Shown piece by piece: positions 8,001 to 13,477 of a DNA stretch of 13,477 nt; the stretch's first letter is position 1, and each line of letters starts with the position of its first letter. The notes below the pieces were generated by a model. That model worked only from the letters and a program-made list of their open reading frames with translations. It had not been told where the DNA came from and did no database searches. A program made the position numbers and the translations under genes. Location: positions 8,135 through 21,611 of the forward strand of contig DNGI01000317.1 of assembly GCA_003486645.1 (NCBI GenBank), written 5' to 3'. The DNA comes from Cyanobacteria bacterium UBA11370 (GTDB taxonomy: Bacteria; Cyanobacteriota; Cyanobacteriia; Cyanobacteriales; Coleofasciculaceae).

Positions 8001-11000
8001 TTTGTCCCGGAGTCAGTGGTATCACCAATTTGAATAGTTTGATTGATGGTTGAAGGTTGTAACTCAATTTCTCCACCCTTGACTGAGTTTGCTCCGCCAA
8101 CCAAGTTAATTTCATTCCCTCTGAGTCTTATATTGCCGCTATTTCTAAAACCTAATGAATTAATTCTACCTGTAGTCAGATTGTTAGCCGCACTAAGGTA
8201 GATTGAACCACCGTTACCATTCGTAGAAGTTGCGTTTATATTGCCTGCGGTTGTATTAATCGATCCACGATAGCTAGTCAGGCGAATGTCACCAGCCGAT
8301 CCAGTTCCTCCACTATCTACATAAGACCCTAGTTGAGCTGTGGTAATATCCTGAGCTGCATAAAGACTAATATCTCCGCCATTCCCTCCACCATTCCCGG
8401 TACGAGCAATAAGAGAACCTGCCAAAGTATTAATAGATCCGCCAGTACTGTTGATGCTAATAATTCCTGAATTCCTGGCATTTCCACCCCCTCCTACATC
8501 TATTGTTGCTGTAGTAATATCTCCTGTTGCTCTCAGACGAACATCCCCACCATCGCCAGGTTCAGGAGTACTTGTCGTTGATAATCTGCCTCCACTAGTA
8601 TCAATCGTACCAAAAGTAAAAATCTCAATATCTCCACCACCCTCAATAGCTGTAGTGTCGATATCGGCATTGATCGCTACACGATTCCCAGCTTTGAGAG
8701 TTAGATCGTTACCCTCCGTTTCAATTTGTCCATTAACAACAATACTACCCCTCAACAGAGAAGTTAAAGTAACAGGATCTTTAAATGTAATACCCCTATT
8801 ATCAACCGTAATTACACCGCTACTGTTATACCTGCCAATCGTAATGTCTCTAAAGTTACCTTGCAGTATGTCTAACTTATCTGTGGATAGATCCAGTGCT
8901 GAAGTCGAACTATTGCCACCAACATTAATATCTAAACTAGGTGTTAGAGGTTGTAACAAAAGTGAACCGCTACTGCTGATAGTTACCAAGGAAGATTCAA
9001 AGCCAATTTCATCAGCCGTAAGACTAATATCACCATCGGTTGAAGTGATATCTGTAACTACGTTATAAATGCCATCACTAACCCCAAAACTTCCATTCCC
9101 TCCCTTCCCAATCAGATTAATATCCCCGGTGGTGGATGTGATACTACCCCCTTCAACAAAGATGCCATTACCGCCACTAGCATTAGGAGCAGTACTATTT
9201 CCACCTGTCCCAATCAGAGTGATATCACCCCCCATTGAATTGATGCTATTGTCGTTAAGAGTTTGGACAAAAATACCATCACCACCGCTGTTAGAACTAT
9301 TGTTTCCTCCTGTACCAGTCAGCCTAATATCACCCCCCATTGAGGCAATGCTGCTATCAACTATACGGATTCCAGTAGTACCAGAGTCACGACCTGTCCC
9401 CGTCAGGGTAATATCGCCTCCCCCTGAATTAATCGTACTGTTTTCTATAGAAATAGCTGAACTAACATTTCCAGCAATACCTCTACCATTAATAGTCCCG
9501 CCACCTGTTTCAATCAGGGTATTGAAGAACATCAATCGACCATTACCATTATTATCAATATCTGTATTAAATTGCAGGTTGAGTGAATCGCTACCTGGAT
9601 TACTATCCTTGATGTCAGAGTTGATTACAATACCGCCCTGAGCGTTAAAAATTAACGTATTATCAAGTCCTGTTCCATCAAAATCAAGCTGTGCATTCAG
9701 GGAAATAGAACCAAATTCGACTCCTCCACTTCCTGTCTGAACAGTGACAGTTTTATTTCCTCCCCTCAAAGCATTTCGGAGTAAGTCAACACCAAGCTGA
9801 GAACTATTTCCTATAGAGCTAAAAGGATTAGTAGGGTTAATATTACTATTACCACTACCTGCCACAATCTCAATATCAAAAGGATCGATCAGCCACTCCC
9901 CACCACGACCAGAAATTGCACTGACATCTGGAGCCGTGGTAATATTAAAAGACTCAAGACCGCTAGTTTCAACGAAGCCACCCTTCCCATAAATTGACCC
10001 ACCACGGGCACTAATTTGTCCATGACTATCAGTGCTTTGATCTGCCCAAACGATGACCTTGCCCCCATCACCTTGAGTCAGCGCATCTGCATTAATCTCT
10101 GAATCTGCACTAACATAGGTAACATCTGCATTCGGTACTATATCCTGACCGTTATATCCTCCTCCAACTCGTACAGTACCACCGCCGTTACGACCAGACG
10201 CATTAATAGTGGCATCAATTACACCAACCGTTTCACCTAAAACATTAACATTTCCTCCAACTTTTCCGGGTAATGAATTAGAAGTATTGAGAGTACCGGA
10301 GGCGATCGCAACTCCCGCTTGATTGGGAATAATCACACCCGAATCCGTTAATTGTACTTCACTATTTGAAGTTACATTCACTCCGGTTTGAACATTGGCT
10401 AATCCTGAACCCGTTAACAATCTCGGTAAATCTTGAGGACTAAAAGGTGTCTGTGTATCTAAAGGTTGAATTTCTAAACTCAGTAAAGAACCCGCTTGAC
10501 TAATTCGCACTAAATTTGAACCCGGTACAGCCGCAATTGTAATTGTTCCTCCAGGTGCATTAATTGTCCCAGTATTAATAACAGAACCACCCAGTAAGGT
10601 TAGATCATGACCTTCTGTTACTCCTAACTCTCCAGCATTAATAATTGCTCCAGCTTGGGCTACTCCAAAGGCAAACTGATTAGGATTACCTACTAATTCA
10701 CGGTACTGATTAGAACCAAACGCATTAAACCCACGATTATTATTAAACCCGATTTGAGTAGCCGTCGTTGCCATAAAATCAGCCGGAACATTTAAACTCG
10801 CATTCGCCCCAAAAACAATCCCAGCCGGATTCATTAAATATAAATTAGAATTCCCCCCCGTTACCTGAATCAAGCCATTAATAATTGAAGCATCACCTCC
10901 AACCACTCGCCCTAAGATATTCTGAATTTGGGGATTGGACAAAAAGTTAGCAATCTCACCTTGAGAAAGTCCAAATTTTTCAAAACTCTGAAAGAGATTC

Positions 11001-11248
11001 GCCCCATCTCTAGATAAACTTCCGCCTTTGATATTAAAGCGATTCCCTTGGCGCTCAATAATTGTCCCTGTCCCATCATTAGCGCGAGTAATCGGTTGTG
11101 CTAGAGTAGGAGAAGCAGCAAGAAGCAATCCTAGACTACAGAAAATATTTGTAGCCAGAGAAAAATTGACAAAGAATAAACGAAAATTTAATCTCCAAGA
11201 TCTCATCGGCATATGCCCCCCTGAGCCTAATGGCTGATAATTGCCCAT
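5099..11248 (-). CDS. Two-partner-secretion haemagglutinin fused to a C-terminal CHAT protease
   Basis: This 2049-residue protein begins with a signal peptide (hydrophobic 25-46, cleavage likely after TLA at 50). The TPS/haemagglutination-activity domain follows (about 51-290, with [14 protein letters not shown] and MNPAGIVFG), which in FHA-type exoproteins directs passage through an outer-membrane TpsB pore. A GGFVETSG block at 423 and [11 protein letters not shown] at about 449 are also FHA-like. Residues 450-1590 are glycine- and asparagine-rich beta-helix repeats. A Pro/Glu-rich linker (about 1593-1610) leads to a CHAT domain (about 1670-2049) with HLATHGEF (H1892) and LSACRTA (C1935), the caspase-like catalytic dyad, and the usual ending [13 protein letters not shown]. 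Both residues are intact, so protease activity is plausible. The start may really be the ATG at 11206 (residue 15), 9 nt after AGGGGGG. No TpsB gene is in the window. Confidence 0.9.
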   Translation of the reverse strand: MGNYQPLGSGGHMPMRSWRLNFRLFFVNFSLATNIFCSLGLLLAASPTLAQPITRANDGTGTIIERQGNRFNIKGGSLSRDGANLFQSFEKFGLSQGEIANFLSNPQIQNILGRVVGGDASIINGLIQVTGGNSNLYLMNPAGIVFGANASLNVPADFMATTATQIGFNNNRGFNAFGSNQYRELVGNPNQFAFGVAQAGAIINAGELGVTEGHDLTLLGGSVINTGTINAPGGTITIAAVPGSNLVRISQAGSLLSLEIQPLDTQTPFSPQDLPRLLTGSGLANVQTGVNVTSNSEVQLTDSGVIIPNQAGVAIASGTLNTSNSLPGKVGGNVNVLGETVGVIDATINASGRNGGGTVRVGGGYNGQDIVPNADVTYVSADSEINADALTQGDGGKVIVWADQSTDSHGQISARGGSIYGKGGFVETSGLESFNITTAPDVSAISGRGGEWLIDPFDIEIVAGSGNSNINPTNPFSSIGNSSQLGVDLLRNALRGGNKTVTVQTGSGGVEFGSISLNAQLDFDGTGLDNTLIFNAQGGIVINSDIKDSNPGSDSLNLQFNTDIDNNGNGRLMFFNTLIETGGGTINGRGIAGNVSSAISIENSTINSGGGDITLTGTGRDSGTTGIRIVDSSIASMGGDIRLTGTGGNNSSNSGGDGIFVQTLNDNSINSMGGDITLIGTGGNSTAPNASGGNGIFVEGGSITSTTGDINLIGKGGNGSFGVSDGIYNVVTDITSTDGDISLTADEIGFESSLVTISSSGSLLLQPLTPSLDINVGGNSSTSALDLSTDKLDILQGNFRDITIGRYNSSGVITVDNRGITFKDPVTLTSLLRGSIVVNGQIETEGNDLTLKAGNRVAINADIDTTAIEGGGDIEIFTFGTIDTSGGRLSTTSTPEPGDGGDVRLRATGDITTATIDVGGGGNARNSGIISINSTGGSINTLAGSLIARTGNGGGNGGDISLYAAQDITTAQLGSYVDSGGTGSAGDIRLTSYRGSINTTAGNINATSTNGNGGSIYLSAANNLTTGRINSLGFRNSGNIRLRGNEINLVGGANSVKGGEIELQPSTINQTIQIGDTTDSGTNTLDFLDTDIAALDSSLTTIRMGLFYSTGTVILKDGRTFDRTVNIAGGSTLVGSNQNTIWTLTGTNQGNIANRLFPKGLTFRNIENLTGGTANDTFVFTNNATLSSIIDGGAGTDTVDYSRNSSPITVNLSTWGFRNIEDVIGNRGSTLVGTNNTNIWNLTDTNSGTINRSVNFRNFANLRGGNTNDIFLFRNGVSLRSNIDGGAGDLTLIGNEIDFNGNISGTRNLLIRPFNPTQAIQIGGNDSGSSSRLDLSTTELNLLQNGFTDILIGSRNQDTAITLAGNVIFKDPVTWRSPAGSINTTGGTIIGTDDATITLFANQSISIGTIINPGRDITLISNRGAVSTGNLNSSGNSGGNIFINAATAIKTGRINSSGNIGDGGNITLDPIGDIQVTSINAQGGSRGRGGNVDITAGQFFRSTGTFTDNNGREVSLSTAGGNGGGDIIIRHGGNGETSFNVGNPTTNGTAGSISTGDFTIDSFQSFPFSHIQGNIQIISVDSPINSVDINPPIKVSEPPQEEIEKPLEEDVIISTATATTTKVTEQQIAQLDEKVTDTFENYLSISDTSTVPLTQAQNTLHQIEQATGVKPAIIYAVFVPTTISSQTTDTNLKPQSELSLSPQNTDQLELIIVTSEGQPIRHRIAGATRGKVLQVAQQFRRNVTDIRIPRDYLTPSKQLYQWLIAPLEKDLQAQNINNLAFVMDAGLRSLPMAALHDDTGYIVERYSIGFMPSLSLTDTRYVDVRNLQVLAMGASQFSDPNLNPLPSVPVELSVIVNQIWQGKYFLNETFTLENFKEARASQPFGIIHLATHGEFKPGKLSESYIQFEDTKLKLDQLRDLGLNNPPVELMVLSACRTALGDEEAELGFTGLAVQAGVKSALGSLWYVSDEGTLGLMTEFYQQLQKAPIKAEALRQAQLAMIRGEVQLKNGQLVTPNGTISLPPELANLSERKLTHPYYWSAFTLIGSPW
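7090..8967 (-). repeat. Three copies of a ~75-residue module and two IDGGAG modules in the stalk
   Basis: A module with the pattern LQP, then IQIGG, LDLS, LQ, ITIG and FKDPVT occurs near residues 761-839, 1057-1130 and 1308-1386. Between the last two copies lie two related segments of about 65-75 residues that start STLVG and end near IDGGAG (about 1128-1205 and 1225-1290), containing [24 protein letters not shown] and their counterparts. The modules have diverged, so they are old duplications. The aspartate-glycine ends resemble RTX-like turns. Confidence 0.6.
9010..9445 (-). repeat. Stalk repeats of about 30-35 residues in the haemagglutinin
   Basis: Residues about 600-745 repeat the pattern [16 protein letters not shown], then a short Asn/Ser/Gly spacer, then DGIFV. 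At least four units are visible, starting [25 protein letters not shown] and SITSTTGD, with a decayed fifth. This is consistent with coils of a right-handed beta-helix. At the DNA level it gives a mildly repetitive stretch. Confidence 0.7.
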
Positions 11249-11314
11249 TCTCTCTAATCTTTCTATAACAAAAAATCAGAAATAATGAGAGAAACTATAA
11301 AAAAATTAATGATA

Positions 11315-11335
11315 TTGGGTGTTGGGTGTTGGGTG
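11315..11335. repeat. Heptamer repeat TTGGGTG x3
   Basis: Three perfect, contiguous copies of the 7-mer TTGGGTG lie between the DUF4230 gene and the haemagglutinin-CHAT gene. Such heptameric short tandem repeats (STRR type) are well known in filamentous cyanobacteria. Confidence 0.85.
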
Positions 11336-11353
11336 TTTGCCAGGAGTAAAAAG

Positions 11354-11395
11354 CAACAAACAACAAACAACTAACAACAAATAACAAACAACTAA
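11354..11395. repeat. Heptamer repeat CAACAAA/CAACTAA, six copies
   Basis: Six consecutive 7-mers read CAACAAA, CAACAAA, CAACTAA, CAACAAA, TAACAAA and CAACTAA. The last overlaps the TAG stop codon of the DUF4230 gene (11394-11392), so the array starts inside the end of that gene and runs into the spacer. It is 18 bp from the TTGGGTG array and has the same 7-bp period but an unrelated sequence. Confidence 0.85.
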
Positions 11396-12099
11396 CGACA
11401 TTCCCCAGCTACTGGAGGTTGAGTTTTAACCTCAAAATTTTTATAACCTGCCGTACTCAACAATTGCGATACAGCCAAGTGTGCCCGATCATTCGCTTCT
11501 TGTAAAACACCCTGATTGCAAGCCGTAAATACAATTTTTTTCAACGTTTCTTGTTGCGCTAACATTTGCAACTGAGGGGCTGTATCGGGTCCTAAACCTA
11601 AGAAACCACGATTGTAATCATAAACTTGGGAACGATTCACATCAATCTTGCTATCTAAAATCCGAGGCGGCGGTAATTGAAGCTGAATCGTATCATTAAT
11701 AACCTGTACATTATTGGGGGTTAATTCTTCCAAATCAACCCCAGCCCGTACCTCACCATAGGCAATATAAAGTAATGTAGTTGTCGCCACTGGATAGCCG
11801 CCTAACGTTCTATCTTGACGAGTCGGAACGACTGCTTCCATGGTAAAAATAGCCGTCGTTAGTTCACTCGCACCCCGCACTTGACGGACAATAATAGAGC
11901 GTATATCAACCTCTGGTTCAGGTTGTGGATTCGTGAAGATTGCCTGCAATTGTTCCACGAAACGAGATCCCGTTCGCAATATACCAATACCAAAAATTAG
12001 TGCAATCATCACCATCCCGCCTGTCGTCATCAGCATCAGGTTTCTGAACAGCCTCGATGTCAGGAGGCTAATTTTATATTTCTGAAACTGATTATTCAT
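11392..12099 (-). CDS. DUF4230 family membrane-anchored protein
   Basis: This 235-residue protein has a short basic N-terminus, one transmembrane helix (about 20-41) and a soluble domain of the DUF4230 family. Recognised family blocks are IIVRQVRGASELTTAIFTME (69-88), VVPTRQDRTLGG, LLYIAYGEVRAGVDL (109-123) and the proline-rich LQLPPPRILDSKID (140-153). The role of the family is unknown; position of the helix suggests the domain faces the periplasm. A longer frame opens at 12195, but I chose the ATG at 12099 because AAGGAG lies exactly 7 nt before it and because the family match begins right after. The upstream extension crosses low-complexity spacer. Two cysteines (C194, C234) might pair. 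The stop lies within a heptamer array. It is divergent from the next gene across about 250 bp. Confidence 0.85.
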   Translation of the reverse strand: MNNQFQKYKISLLTSRLFRNLMLMTTGGMVMIALIFGIGILRTGSRFVEQLQAIFTNPQPEPEVDIRSIIVRQVRGASELTTAIFTMEAVVPTRQDRTLGGYPVATTTLLYIAYGEVRAGVDLEELTPNNVQVINDTIQLQLPPPRILDSKIDVNRSQVYDYNRGFLGLGPDTAPQLQMLAQQETLKKIVFTACNQGVLQEANDRAHLAVSQLLSTAGYKNFEVKTQPPVAGECR

Positions 12100-12106
12100 A
12101 GACTTA

Positions 12107-12112
12107 CTCCTT
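12107..12112 (-). promoter_or_regulatory. Strong Shine-Dalgarno site fixing the DUF4230 start
   Basis: AAGGAG on the minus strand, 7 nt before the ATG at 12099. It is the strongest ribosome binding site in the window and decides the start against the longer reading from 12195. Confidence 0.8.
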
Positions 12113-12255
12113 GAAGTCGGGTGTGGGATGTAGGGGTGTGCACTTTTAATGACCATTAGCTTATCACCTACCTCTGAAGACATAGGCAAATGCAAGCTTT
12201 TCCTGTAAAAATCCTTTCAAGAGAGTTGCTCATTGCCGCAATTCTTCTCTCGTTA

Positions 12256-12321
12256 CGCTAACACGATCGCATGATAGCAGTGTGCTGAACTTCGTTTCCC
12301 CTTCGCTAACACGCGATCGCA
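12256..12321. repeat. Direct repeat containing a HIP1-like core in the divergent spacer
   Basis: CGCTAACACGATCGCA (12256-12271) and CGCTAACACGCGATCGCA (12304-12321) differ only by an inserted CG, which makes a perfect HIP1 site in the second copy. They lie 32 bp apart in the roughly 250-bp region between two divergent genes. The rest of this spacer shows a G-rich low-complexity patch near 12118-12138 and no clear promoter boxes. Confidence 0.6.
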
Positions 12322-12353
12322 AGCCTAGTTGATTTGACTATAGAGTATGCCCT

Positions 12354-13379
12354 ATGAATTCCAACCTAAACCGCCATCAACCCAAACTCACACCAAAACC
12401 TAAAACGTCCCATCCCCCACACCCTAGTTTCAGATTCAGCAAACCCGTGAGACAATTATTGCTTAGTACTGTTATCCTGACTCTGGGATTAGGAACATTA
12501 CCAGTACAAGCTCAGATCTCCGATCCTCAAGTGGGGGCTTTAGTGGAAGCGTTACGCCTCGCCGCACCCCAAACAGGTACTGAAAACGATGGACTGTATA
12601 GTGATTGGCAAATCAAACCCGACAATATCCCCCGTTGGTCTAAACAATGTACCGGACGGGAACTCACCCCCGCTGATTTTGAAGCAAGCCCGGTTACAGC
12701 TCGTGCTATTCTAGTTTGTGTGATGGGAGATGTTCTGCGGGAACAGTATAGCGCAAGTGGCAACAATGAAGCGATCGCGGTACAACGGACTGCGGCTTGG
12801 TGGATGACGGGTGATGCCAATCAATATAATCGAGTTCCTACTAACTCTTACACCCATTCTTACATCCAAAAGGTTCTTAACTTCTACCAACAACAGCGCC
12901 GCACTTCCCAATCTCAAAACCCTACAACCCCTCCACCATCCGAACCCTCTCCAACTCTAGCCCGATCCTCCTCCAATAGCGCAATTTCCGATCGCCAAAT
13001 CTCCGCATTAGTAGAAGCATTACGCCTCGCCGCACCCCAAACGGGTGTCGAAAATGATAATCTTTACAGTGATTGGCAAATTAAACCCGACAATATCCCC
13101 CGTTGGTCTAACCAATGTATTGGACGGGAACTCACACCCGCTGATTTTGAAGCAAGTCCGGTTACAGCTCGTGCTATTTTAGTCTGTGTGATGCGAGATG
13201 TGTTCAGTGAACAGTACACTGAGAGTGAAAATAATGAGTCATTAGCCGTGCAACGAGCCGCAGCTTGGTGGATGACGGGTGATGGCAATCAATACAATAA
13301 TAGCTCAACAGCGTCCTATACACAGCGGGTTTTAGACTTGTATCGACAGTCCTTTCTTAAATTCTTCCCCCATATTTGA
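12354..13379 (+). CDS. Secreted protein of unknown function with two near-identical domains
   Basis: I do not recognise a named family. The 341-residue protein has a long basic, proline-rich N-terminus, a hydrophobic stretch (33-50) and a likely signal peptidase site after VQA at 53. Two copies of one domain follow: residues 55-181 and 211-334, joined by a Ser/Pro/Thr-rich linker (182-210). Over residues 55-159 against 211-315, 88 of 105 positions are identical with no gap. Invariant blocks include ALVEALRLAAPQTG, LYSDWQIKPDNIPRWS, GRELTPADFEASPVTARAIL and AAWWMTGD. Each copy has two cysteines (C99 and C122; C255 and C278), which may form a disulfide outside the cytoplasm. No catalytic motif is evident. 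The start lacks a Shine-Dalgarno site; an ATG at 12347 is out of frame. The gene is complete and stops at 13379. Confidence 0.75.
   Translation: MNSNLNRHQPKLTPKPKTSHPPHPSFRFSKPVRQLLLSTVILTLGLGTLPVQAQISDPQVGALVEALRLAAPQTGTENDGLYSDWQIKPDNIPRWSKQCTGRELTPADFEASPVTARAILVCVMGDVLREQYSASGNNEAIAVQRTAAWWMTGDANQYNRVPTNSYTHSYIQKVLNFYQQQRRTSQSQNPTTPPPSEPSPTLARSSSNSAISDRQISALVEALRLAAPQTGVENDNLYSDWQIKPDNIPRWSNQCIGRELTPADFEASPVTARAILVCVMRDVFSEQYTESENNESLAVQRAAAWWMTGDGNQYNNSSTASYTQRVLDLYRQSFLKFFPHI
12516..13355 (+). repeat. Internal gene duplication, offset 468 bp
   Basis: Nucleotides 12516-12896 and 12984-13355 encode the two domain copies at an offset of 468 bp. Long DNA stretches are identical, and many of the remaining differences in the core are synonymous third-position changes, pointing to a fairly recent duplication kept under protein-level selection, or to gene conversion. 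Confidence 0.9.
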
Positions 13380-13419
13380 TAGGATGTTGAATTAATCATC
13401 CCTAACAAAATAATAAAAT

Positions 13420-13446
13420 TTCTCCCTCTCTCCCCCTCTCCCCCTC
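13420..13446. repeat. CT-rich low-complexity tract after the duplicated-domain gene
   Basis: Alternating CTCTC and CCCCCTC words, similar to the tracts at 2919-2946 and 5041-5095. The remaining bases to the window end show no gene start. Confidence 0.6.
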
Positions 13447-13477
13447 AATCCTTATTTAGGGTTATTCAACTGGACAT

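Noticed and set aside
8451..9641. Long plus-strand open frames (205 and 190 codons) opposite the haemagglutinin gene
   Set aside because: They are antisense shadows of Gly/Ser/Asp repeats, giving Pro/Leu/Val/Ser-rich strings with no domain or ribosome binding site.
12100..12195. N-terminal extension of the DUF4230 protein
   Set aside because: The extra 32 residues cross low-complexity spacer, while a strong AAGGAG sits 7 nt before the ATG at 12099.
13380..13404. Hairpin TAGGATG...CATCCCTA after the duplicated-domain gene as a terminator
   Set aside because: The stem is short with a bulge and a 10-base loop, and no T run follows.

Overview
The window is cyanobacterial. I find at least eleven perfect copies of the HIP1 palindrome GCGATCGC (positions 1547, 1745, 3313, 3344, 3492, 3819, 3921, 7117, 10302, 12313, 12771), heptameric short tandem repeats in a spacer, pyrimidine-rich intergenic filler, and protein families typical of cyanobacteria: a haemagglutinin-CHAT fusion, a DUF4230 protein, an HdrB/SdhC-like CCG protein and RTX proteins with the cyanobacterial C-terminal tail. 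A filamentous, non-heterocystous genus is plausible, but the sequence does not prove it.

Layout: (1) 1-123, a 43-bp tandem repeat. (2) 277-1884 (+), a beta-propeller/RTX exported protein. (3) 1952-2857 (-), a two-CCG-domain iron-sulfur protein, convergent with (2) across a hairpin. (4) 3046-3258 (-), a small XRE-type regulator with a palindromic candidate operator upstream and a hairpin terminator downstream. (5) 3401-4936 (-), a membrane-anchored coiled-coil, PLD-like and TPR protein. (6) 5099-11248 (-), a 6.1-kb gene joining a two-partner-secretion haemagglutinin head, a long repetitive beta-helix stalk and a C-terminal CHAT caspase-like protease. (7) 11392-12099 (-), a single-pass DUF4230 protein whose start is fixed by a strong Shine-Dalgarno site. 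(8) 12354-13379 (+), a secreted protein of unknown function with two nearly identical domains, divergent from (7).

The genes do not form one operon. Genes 3-7 share the minus strand, but every junction is 140 bp or more, and at least three spacers carry hairpins that look like terminators. The common theme is the cell envelope and exterior: four proteins carry a signal peptide, membrane anchor or haemagglutinin head, and a fifth has an RTX-type C-terminal export signal. The most unusual object is the haemagglutinin-CHAT fusion next to the membrane PLD/TPR protein; whether they act together is a hypothesis. No TpsB transporter, type I secretion gene, RNA gene, CRISPR array or transposase is visible. 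No gene-free stretch exceeds 300 bases.
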